DNA from: JACQFK01 sp035644495
GTDB taxonomy: Bacteria > Planctomycetota > MHYJ01 > JACPRB01
Assembly (NCBI GenBank): GCA_035644495.1
Contig: DASQOM010000013.1
Span: forward strand, 1 to 11,822
DNA: 11,822 nt
Direction: 5' to 3'
The position numbers were made by a program, and so were the translations under genes. How positions within the stretch are numbered: position 1 is the first letter of the stretch; every line of letters begins with the position of its first letter. The notes beneath the pieces were generated by a model, which ran no database searches, was not told the origin of the DNA, and saw only the letters and a list, made by a program, of their open reading frames with translations. Below, piece by piece: positions 6,661 to 11,686 of this stretch.

Positions 6661-7856
6661 GGGGTCGGCTTCCTTGGACCCTCCCCCCGGACGAATTGCC
6701 GGACGGCGACGATCCCGAGGAACGGGCCGACCGACAGCAGCGCGAAGGCCCAGGGCCAGCCCTTCCACTCCATGAGGCGCGGCACCGCCTGGATCGTCGC
6801 CATGCTGAGCAGGAAGCCGAGCGAAGTCTGCAGCGTGAGCGCGGTGCCGACGGCGTCGGCCGGCGCGGTCTCCGTCACCATCGCGGAGAACTGGGCGGAG
6901 TCGGACACCACGAAAAAGCCCCACGCGAGCACGATCGCCGCCAGCAGCCCGGCGTTGCCGGAGAAGAAGACGCCGACCAGCAGCGCGCAGGCGCCGCTCG
7001 CGGCCATCGAGACGTTGACCACGAAGGGCCGGCCGCGCCGGTCGGCCACCCAGCCGCCCCATAAGGATCCGAGCGCGCCCGAGGCGATCGCGGCGAACGC
7101 GAACACGTCGGCGGCGTGCGGGCCCAGCGTCCGGATCGACGACGCGGCCAGAAAGGCCGGAATCCAGCTCCACATCGCGTAGAGCTCCCACATATGGCCC
7201 AGATACCCGGCGATGACGAGGCGCGTCGGACGGTGTCCCAGGATGGCGGGGACGAGCCCCCACGAGAAGCGACGCGGCGGAAACGCGAGCGGGCCATCGC
7301 GGTAGCCGAGAGCGACCAGGGCGCCGGCGGCGAGCGACGCGACCGAGGCGACCAGCAGCATCCGGTCCCAGCGCAGGTCGCCCATGGAATGGATCAGGTA
7401 AGGCATCGACTTGCCGAACACGAGGCCGCCGAGCAGGGTGCCGATCGCGAGGCCGCGTCCGCTCCTGAACCACGTCGCGACCATCTTCATCGCGGGAGGA
7501 TAGACGCCGGAGAGGAAGAACCCGATCAGGAAGCGCGACGCGAGAGCGGGAAGGAATCCCGGGGCCGCCACCGGGATCGCGTTGGCCAGCGCCACGAGCA
7601 GGGCGCAGACGGAGAAGCAGGTGCGCGCGGGGACCACGTCGGCGATGTTGAAGACCGCCACGGCCAGCGTCCCGCACACGAAGCCCAATTGCACGGTCGC
7701 CGAAAGCCAGGCCAGATCCCCGGTCATCAGCCCCCAGCCCGCCTTGAGCTGACCTGCGACCGCTCCGAAGAGCAGCCAGGGCGACATGCCGAGAAACTCG
7801 GCCAGCGTGAGGAGACCGAGGATCCGCCAGCGGCGGGGATCCGAGTCGCCCGTCAT
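6657..7856 (-). CDS. Major facilitator superfamily transporter
   Basis: A 399-residue inner-membrane protein with about twelve hydrophobic helices in two halves, normal for the MFS. GGWVADRRGRP (267-277) is the conserved loop motif between helices 8 and 9; the equivalent loop 2-3 motif in the first half is degenerate. SRFLIGFFLSGVYPPAMKM (107-125) resembles helix 4-5 signature sequences, and ATWFRSGRGLAIGTLLGG (127-144) is typical of anion or monocarboxylate-type members. The ATG at 7856 is set by the four-base overlap with the aldolase-like gene upstream; the open frame beyond this is a shadow. It also overlaps the peptidase gene downstream by four bases. In this operon it probably imports the substrate, or exports the product, of the two enzymes encoded upstream; which compound is unknown. 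Confidence 0.92.
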   Translation of the reverse strand: MTGDSDPRRWRILGLLTLAEFLGMSPWLLFGAVAGQLKAGWGLMTGDLAWLSATVQLGFVCGTLAVAVFNIADVVPARTCFSVCALLVALANAIPVAAPGFLPALASRFLIGFFLSGVYPPAMKMVATWFRSGRGLAIGTLLGGLVFGKSMPYLIHSMGDLRWDRMLLVASVASLAAGALVALGYRDGPLAFPPRRFSWGLVPAILGHRPTRLVIAGYLGHMWELYAMWSWIPAFLAASSIRTLGPHAADVFAFAAIASGALGSLWGGWVADRRGRPFVVNVSMAASGACALLVGVFFSGNAGLLAAIVLAWGFFVVSDSAQFSAMVTETAPADAVGTALTLQTSLGFLLSMATIQAVPRLMEWKGWPWAFALLSVGPFLGIVAVRQFVRGEGPRKPTP

Positions 7857-8959
7857 GAACCGAGCAGCTTCCGGAAGACGGCGACGATCTCGTCGTCGGT
7901 CCGCGCGAGAGTCGCGTTGCCGACGGCGACCTCGAGCAGGGTCGAACCCGGCGGGTCGGAGTCGAGCAGCCCGCCCAGCCAGAACTTGTCTTCCCGGGCG
8001 ATGAGGTTGCGACGCTCCGAGAGGTGATCCGGCGTTCCGGCCAGGAGGAGGTGCATCATGGGCGTGTGCGGGTCCGACGGGCGGACCGTGATCCCGGCGA
8101 TCCCGGCCAGCGCGCGAGCCAGGGTCCTCGCCCGCGCCCAGTATTCGGGGAAGCGGTTGCGGAACCGGTCGAAGTTGATCTTCGACGAGACGGCGTAGGG
8201 ATGCAGCGTATAGACGTTGCCCCCGTGTCGGCGCTGCCACACCCGCGCGTCCTTGATGAAGTCGGCCGGGCCGAGCAGCATCGAGCCGGCGATCGCGTGG
8301 AGGCCCTTATAGAAGGACACGTACGCGGAATCGAAGCCGCGGCAGAGGTCGGCGAGCGGCTTTCCATAGTACGGCTGCGACTCCCAGAGCCTCGCTCCGT
8401 CGAGATGCAGCTTCATCTTCTTCGTCGCGGCCGTCGACTTGATCGCCTCCAGTTCCTCCCACGACGGCAGCACGCCGCCCAACCGACGATAAGGCAGTTC
8501 GAGCAACGCGGATGCCAGCGGCTGGCCGAGATCCTTCGCCGCATAAGGGACGGACTTCTCTCCGAGGAGGACGCGGTCCAGGCGATGCACGTGGAGATAG
8601 GCCAGCTGCTCGTTGACCTCGAGATGCGAGGTTGCATGCAGCCCGAACTTGCGGTTGGCCGCGCGATCGGCCCAGATCCTCAGGGCGATCTGCTGGGCCA
8701 TGATCCCGGTCGGCATGAAGACCGCCGCGGGATATCCGAGCAGCGCGGCGATCTCCTCCTCGAAGCCGTTCAGGAATTCTCCGACGCCGTAGACGTCGGG
8801 CTCGGCGCCCGTCGCCTTCATATAGTCCGCGATCTCCCGATATTCCTCGTGCGCCGGCCGGGGAGCGGCGCCGCTGAGGAAGCGGGTGCAGCCGAGGACG
8901 AGCTCGCGCCGCCGCTTCTGCTCGGCCTGCCGTTCCTTCGAATACTCTTTGACGAACAT
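7853..8959 (-). CDS. Threonine-aldolase/beta-eliminating-lyase-family PLP enzyme
   Basis: A 368-residue fold-type I PLP enzyme. FMPTGIMAQQIAL (81-93) is the phosphate-binding glycine-containing loop, HATSHLE (108-114) places a histidine (His112) to stack on the cofactor, HLDGARLWES (185-194) holds Asp187 for the pyridine nitrogen, and VSFYKGLHAIAGSML (214-228) carries the Schiff-base Lys218. This is the beta-eliminating-lyase family that contains low-specificity threonine aldolase, which splits beta-hydroxy amino acids to glycine and an aldehyde. It differs from typical LtaE: the lysine box reads FYKGLHA instead of the usual LSKGL-type box, and there is a charged extension of about 25 residues at the N-terminus. 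The specificity could therefore be different. Start and stop are both fixed by overlaps: TGATG with the creatininase-like gene upstream and ATGA with the MFS gene downstream. Confidence 0.88.
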   Translation of the reverse strand: MFVKEYSKERQAEQKRRRELVLGCTRFLSGAAPRPAHEEYREIADYMKATGAEPDVYGVGEFLNGFEEEIAALLGYPAAVFMPTGIMAQQIALRIWADRAANRKFGLHATSHLEVNEQLAYLHVHRLDRVLLGEKSVPYAAKDLGQPLASALLELPYRRLGGVLPSWEELEAIKSTAATKKMKLHLDGARLWESQPYYGKPLADLCRGFDSAYVSFYKGLHAIAGSMLLGPADFIKDARVWQRRHGGNVYTLHPYAVSSKINFDRFRNRFPEYWARARTLARALAGIAGITVRPSDPHTPMMHLLLAGTPDHLSERRNLIAREDKFWLGGLLDSDPPGSTLLEVAVGNATLARTDDEIVAVFRKLLGS

Positions 8960-9708
8960 CAGCGTCCCCGCAGGGCCTCGACGGACTGGAGGAGATGCGC
9001 GACGAGGGCTTCGACGAGGATGCGACCCTTCTCGCGGGTGGCGAGGGTCGGATCGCCCCAGGCGCCGGTGGGGGAATACACGCCCGCGGTCGCGTCCGGG
9101 TCGCGCGTCAGGCCGCCCGGACCCTTCTCAGGGTGGATGTCCTTCTTCGCCGCGGACAGGGTCACCGTTTCCGGCGCAATATAGAGCATCATCGAGGTTT
9201 CGATCTCGTCGGCGTGCGTCCCCGCTTCCTGCCGGCGGACCGAGCGCTCGACGTCTTCGATCGCCGTCGTCAGATCCGTGAACTCCAGAAGCAGCCCCTC
9301 CCCGGCGAGGAACTCCTGCGCGAGCCGGAGCGGCTTCAGCGTGCTGATCCCGGTGTTGAGGACGTAGTACTTCTTCGGGCCGAAGGGGGCGAGGGAGCGG
9401 CAGACGTCGACGACCACGTCGCGGCAGGTCTCGAGCCGCAGGCTGACGGAGCCGGGGTACTCGGCGAAGGCGGGGAAGTAGCCGTACTGGAGCGTCGGGA
9501 CGGCGGCGACCGGCGCGGCCTCGACGACGCGCATCGTCAGATATTCCGCGAGGCGCCAGTCGTTGTTGAGCGGGAGATGGAGGCCGTGCTCCTTGAGGCG
9601 CGCGCCGAGCGGGATGAGGACAAGCCCGGCGCTCTTGAGCACGGGCTCGGCCTGCGTCCAGGTCAGCGTCTCCAGAAACGTGCCCTTCACGGGAATCGAG
9701 GATATCAT
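8959..9708 (-). CDS. Creatininase-family protein with divergent metal site
   Basis: A 249-residue protein, usual for creatininase/MftE-type metal-dependent amidohydrolases, which hydrolyse cyclic or linear amides. Recognisable parts are LIPLGARLKEHGLHLPLNNDW (31-51, with Glu40, His41, His44 and Asp50), PTLQYGYFPAFAEYPGSVSL (71-90), and HADEIETSMMLYIAPETV (165-182), matching the family HAGE-ETS segment. The central GHGGN or GHYEN box that supplies metal ligands is absent and replaced by YVLNTGIST (115-123), and the first box has Glu40 directly before His41 where the family pattern is E-x-H. It may belong to a subgroup with altered metal binding or a different reaction. It is the first gene of a four-gene operon; the stop overlaps the next start by one base. 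The start at 9708 fits family length but has no clear ribosome-binding site; GTG seven codons in is an alternative. Confidence 0.85.
   Translation of the reverse strand: MISSIPVKGTFLETLTWTQAEPVLKSAGLVLIPLGARLKEHGLHLPLNNDWRLAEYLTMRVVEAAPVAAVPTLQYGYFPAFAEYPGSVSLRLETCRDVVVDVCRSLAPFGPKKYYVLNTGISTLKPLRLAQEFLAGEGLLLEFTDLTTAIEDVERSVRRQEAGTHADEIETSMMLYIAPETVTLSAAKKDIHPEKGPGGLTRDPDATAGVYSPTGAWGDPTLATREKGRILVEALVAHLLQSVEALRGR
9703..9708 (+). promoter_or_regulatory. Candidate -10 box of the MscS gene, over the creatininase start
   Basis: TATCAT matches the TATAAT consensus at five of six positions and lies 27 bases before the mscS-type ATG. No good -35 box is seen at the right distance. The box coincides with the start codon of the divergent creatininase-like gene, so initiation in one direction would interfere with the other. 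Confidence 0.35.
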
Positions 9709-9735
9709 CGGCGCGCCAAGTTGAAAGGAACTGCC

Positions 9736-10788
9736 ATGAAAGAAATCTGGGAACGCTGGCTGGAGATCATCCACAAGCCCATCCTGGGGAACAACGCGGG
9801 CGCGTGGGGGCTGGCCCTGCTGGTCGGCGTCGTCACGTTCATCGCGGTCCGGGTCGTCGTCCGGTCGCTCGGGGGACGGCTGGCCGCGCGGGCGGAGAAG
9901 CAGGGGAGCAAGATCCTCGGCTTCCTCGGGGAAGTCGTCGGCCGCACCTCGTTCTTCACCCTGCTGCTGGCGGCGGCCGTCGCCGCCACGCAGTTCGTGG
10001 TGCTGCCCGGGCAGATCGCGGCCCTCCTGCGCTCCCTCCTCGTCGTCGCGGCCCTGCTGCAGGGCGGCCTCTGGGCGACGCTGCTGCTGGAGAAGTGGCT
10101 GGAGTGGCGGATGTCGACGTCGAAGGAATCCTCGCGCTCCACGGCCGTCACGCTGCTGACGTTCTCCGGCAAGCTGCTGCTCTGGAGCTTCATCGCGTTG
10201 ATGTCGCTCGAGAACCTGGGGATCGACGTGACGGCGCTGATCGCCGGGCTGGGCGTGGGCGGCATCGCGGTGGCCCTGGCCACCCAGACGCTGCTCGGGG
10301 ACCTGCTGGGCTCCGTCGTCATCGCGATCGACAAGCCGTTCGAGGTGGGGGACCTGATCATCGTGGGCGACCTCTCGGGGACGGTGGAGACGATCGGGCT
10401 CAAGACGACGCGCGTGCGGAGCATCTACGGGGAGCAGATCGTGTTCTCGAACATGGACCTGCTGGGCAGCCGGATCCGCAACTACAAGCGGATGAGCGAG
10501 CGCCGGGTGGTGTTCACGTTCGACGTCTCGGAGTTCACGCCGGTGGAGAAGCTCGACGTGCTGCCCGGGGTCATCAAGGAGGAGGTCGGGGCGCTCCCGG
10601 ACCTGCGCTTCGAGCGTGCCTACTTCCAGAGGTTCAACGGCGTGGTCCAGGTGTGGGAGGTGGTCTTCCACGTGATGAGCGCGGACATCGGGCTCCATAT
10701 GGACCGGCAGCATCAGGTGAATCTGGCGCTGCACAAGCGCTTCCTCCGGGAGGGGATCGCGGTCGGCGCCGGCCGGAAGGCGGCCTGA
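9736..10788 (+). CDS. MscS-family mechanosensitive channel
   Basis: A 350-residue inner-membrane protein expected to form a heptameric channel that opens under membrane tension and releases solutes in hypo-osmotic shock. Hydrophobic segments lie at about 23-45, 73-92, 97-118 and 142-160, followed by the pore-lining helix 167-194 (GLGVGGIAVALATQTLLGDL), rich in Gly and Ala as in MscS TM3. The beta domain follows with IDKPFEVGDLIIVGDLSGTVETIGLKTTRVRS (198-229) and EQIVFSNMDL (233-242), the best-conserved MscS signature; the C-terminal alpha/beta vestibule runs from about 260 to 345. With one or two helices more than the minimal E. coli MscS it resembles YnaI-type members. The ATG at 9736 has a good ribosome-binding site (AAAGGAA, 9724-9730). 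The longer open frame upstream is antisense to the creatininase-like gene and is not used. Confidence 0.94.
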   Translation: MKEIWERWLEIIHKPILGNNAGAWGLALLVGVVTFIAVRVVVRSLGGRLAARAEKQGSKILGFLGEVVGRTSFFTLLLAAAVAATQFVVLPGQIAALLRSLLVVAALLQGGLWATLLLEKWLEWRMSTSKESSRSTAVTLLTFSGKLLLWSFIALMSLENLGIDVTALIAGLGVGGIAVALATQTLLGDLLGSVVIAIDKPFEVGDLIIVGDLSGTVETIGLKTTRVRSIYGEQIVFSNMDLLGSRIRNYKRMSERRVVFTFDVSEFTPVEKLDVLPGVIKEEVGALPDLRFERAYFQRFNGVVQVWEVVFHVMSADIGLHMDRQHQVNLALHKRFLREGIAVGAGRKAA

Positions 10789-10834
10789 TGTTATGGGGGA
10801 CTCATAAAATTTAAAACGTGAGATTTGCAGCGCA

Positions 10835-10840
10835 TATAAG
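10835..10840 (+). promoter_or_regulatory. Possible -10 box upstream of the CAT tRNA
   Basis: TATAAG lies 58 bases before the tRNA 5' end, and an AT-rich TTAAAA at 10811-10816 could serve as a weak -35 box at 18 bases spacing. This is the only consensus-like box in the 110 bases between the MscS gene and the tRNA. No clear terminator for the MscS gene is visible in this gap. Confidence 0.25.
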
Positions 10841-10877
10841 GTCCGACTGGGCAGGAAAGGCGTGTTGAACTTGGCGT

Positions 10878-10897
10878 TTAGGACAAATTAGGACAAA
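10878..10897 (+). repeat. Tandem duplicate of a 10-bp unit before the tRNA
   Basis: TTAGGACAAA occurs twice with no gap (10878-10887 and 10888-10897), ending one base before the tRNA 5' end at 10899. It may be a local duplication or a short binding site; it lies inside the expected tRNA leader. Confidence 0.8.
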
Positions 10898-10898
10898 C

Positions 10899-10972
10899 GG
10901 TCCGTAGCTCAATGGTGGAGCAGGGCCCTCATAAGGCCTTGGCTGTGGGTTCGAATCCCGCCCGGACCACCA
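10899..10972 (+). tRNA. tRNA with CAT anticodon, probably tRNA-Ile2, CCA encoded
   Basis: The acceptor stem GGTCCGT/CCGGACC has six good pairs and a T-C mismatch at 7-66. The D arm is GCTC/GAGC, the anticodon stem GGGCC/GGCCT with loop CTCATAA (anticodon CAT, 10930-10932), and the T arm GTGGG-TTCGAAT-CCCGC. The discriminator is A and CCA is encoded (10970-10972). C4-G69 and C5-G68, plus GAGCAGG before the anticodon stem and CTTGG after it, resemble the minor isoleucine tRNA whose C34 is changed to lysidine by TilS to read AUA. An elongator methionine tRNA is the alternative. The gene stands at the border between core-like genes and the mobile right end. Confidence 0.9.
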
Positions 10973-10996
10973 CTCCGGTATCAGCCGAAAAATCCT

Positions 10997-11025
10997 TGGT
11001 TGGGACGGCAGATTCGAACTCTGAC
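10997..11025 (-). pseudogene. tRNA 3'-end remnant, tRNA-Gln-like
   Basis: Read on the minus strand this is a T arm (CAGA-GTTCGAA-TCTG, four pairs), a 7-base acceptor half CGTCCCA (11007-11001), discriminator A and CCA (10999-10997). A 5' half with the matching TGGGACG is not present within 100 bases, so it is not a complete tRNA. A terminal A pairing with a first-base T is typical of tRNA-Gln. Such 3' ends are commonly left as attachment sites by integrating elements, which would fit the mobile genes just beyond it. Confidence 0.55.
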
Positions 11026-11042
11026 GCTTGAGATTTCTCGGA

Positions 11043-11071
11043 TTGCAGCATCTACACCCGGGTGCTAGGAT
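11043..11071 (+). promoter_or_regulatory. Candidate promoter of the toxin-antitoxin pair (leaderless)
   Basis: TTGCAG (11043-11048) and TAGGAT (11066-11071) are separated by 17 bases. The -10-like box ends six bases before the ATG at 11078, which is where transcription itself would start. No ribosome-binding site precedes the ATG, so a leaderless mRNA is plausible. CACCCGGGTG (11055-11064) is a perfect palindrome in the spacer and could be the operator for autorepression by the antitoxin. Confidence 0.45.
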
Positions 11072-11077
11072 ACATTC

Positions 11078-11299
11078 ATGCCCAAGATCGAAGTCCCCGA
11101 GCAACTCCTCAAGGTGTTTTCGGGTCCCGGGCCTGCGGATCGGGACGTTGTTCTGTCCGCAGTGATTGAGCTCATTCGCGAGGGAAGAATCTCTTTGGGT
11201 CGGGGTGCCGAAGTCCTGGCAATGTCCCGGAGTCAACTCATCGATGAGTTGGGACGCCGCAAGGTTCCGATCCTGGCCCTCGAAGAAGATACCCCGTAA
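11078..11299 (+). CDS. UPF0175-family antitoxin
   Basis: A 73-residue protein matching UPF0175 proteins, which are found upstream of DUF3368/PIN-type genes as predicted antitoxins. The core AVIELIREGRISLGRGAEVLAMSRSQLIDELGRRKVPI (28-65) is the family signature: a helix, the RISLGRGAE turn, then a helix-turn-helix-like second half that probably binds DNA. The C-terminal acidic tail (LEEDTP) would be suited to bind the toxin. It is followed after 15 bases by the truncated toxin gene. By analogy with other type II systems it should repress its own promoter; the palindrome at 11055-11064 is a candidate site. The protein is intact although its partner is broken. Confidence 0.85.
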   Translation: MPKIEVPEQLLKVFSGPGPADRDVVLSAVIELIREGRISLGRGAEVLAMSRSQLIDELGRRKVPILALEEDTP

Positions 11300-11317
11300 C
11301 ATCCGGTTCTTCGGATG
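11300..11317 (+). promoter_or_regulatory. Hairpin that includes the toxin start codon
   Basis: CATCCG (11300-11305) and CGGATG (11312-11317) form a perfect 6-bp stem with a six-base loop. The right arm contains the ATG of the toxin gene, and the left arm begins right after the antitoxin stop. Folding in mRNA would hide the toxin start until ribosomes finishing the antitoxin open it. Confidence 0.45.
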
Positions 11318-11485
11318 CCCATTGTCTCCAATTCGACCCCTCTGATCGCGCTCTCCCGCATCGGAAGACTCGATGTGCTGCGCGACCACTTTCAGGAGAT
11401 AACGGTCCCGGCGGAAGTCTACGAGGAACTTGTCGTACAAATCTATGAGCGCATCCTAGTCAAGCCAATATCACGTTCGCCTTAA
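11315..11485 (+). pseudogene. Truncated DUF3368/PIN-domain toxin
   Basis: The ORF has 56 codons. Residues 1-40 (PIVSNSTPLIALSRIGRLDVL, then ITVPAEVYEELV) match the N-terminus of DUF3368 PIN-like proteins, in which the SNSTPLI stretch carries the first acidic-site region. These proteins are about 150 residues long and act as predicted ribonuclease toxins paired with UPF0175. Similarity stops near base 11440; the remaining codons (IYERILVKPISRSP) are unrelated and end at TAA 11483-11485. The other acidic residues of a PIN active site would lie in the missing part, so the product should be inactive. The break coincides with the start of the probable insertion sequence. No good ribosome-binding site precedes the ATG. 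Confidence 0.75.
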
Positions 11486-11559
11486 CGGTCTTTCCATTCC
11501 AAAGCTCCGTCCTCTCCTGGTCCCTGAATTCCTCGCCTGGCCTCAAGCCCGTCCTCGGT

Positions 11560-11575
11560 ACAGGAGGATTCCTGT
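11560..11575. repeat. Stem-loop in the IS non-coding end
   Basis: ACAGGA (11560-11565) and TCCTGT (11570-11575) form a perfect 6-bp stem with a four-base loop. It lies in the non-coding stretch 11486-11684, in which I see no convincing gene in any frame. Confidence 0.6.
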
Positions 11576-11621
11576 CCACACATCTATAGGGTCCTCTTCT
11601 CGAGTCCCATGAAAATATTGG

Positions 11622-11686
11622 AGGTCGGGCCGCCCAATCGATTACTGGGGCCCAGGGCCCACGTTCAGGAGGGGTCGACCCGACCT
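11622..11686. repeat. 8-bp inverted repeat overlapping the transposase stop
   Basis: AGGTCGGG (11622-11629) pairs with CCCGACCT (11679-11686), enclosing 49 bases that contain two GGGCCC palindromes (around 11648-11660) and overlap the palindrome GGGTCGACCC. The right arm includes two bases of the transposase stop codon. It could be a terminator, a subterminal repeat or a stem of a structured RNA. Confidence 0.55.

Noticed and set aside
6661..7677. Long minus-strand extension upstream of the metallopeptidase (592-codon frame)
   Set aside because: It is another frame of the MFS gene, with Arg/Gly/Pro-rich shadow composition; the signal peptide and the four-base overlap fix the start at 6660.
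7857..8240. N-terminal extension of the MFS frame
   Set aside because: It overlaps the conserved aldolase-like gene and lacks hydrophobic helices; the real start is in the ATGA overlap at 7856.
8995..9735. Plus-strand extension of the MscS frame
   Set aside because: It is antisense to the creatininase-like gene, while ATG 9736 has a proper ribosome-binding site and begins normal MscS sequence.
9709..10734. Minus-strand extension upstream of the creatininase-like protein
   Set aside because: Asp/Arg/His/Gln-rich shadow of the MscS gene with no protein-like features.
10811..11440. 209-codon minus-strand open frame
   Set aside because: It runs through the CAT tRNA in antisense (the SGRDSNPQPRPYEG stretch is a typical translated tRNA artefact) and over the toxin-antitoxin genes.
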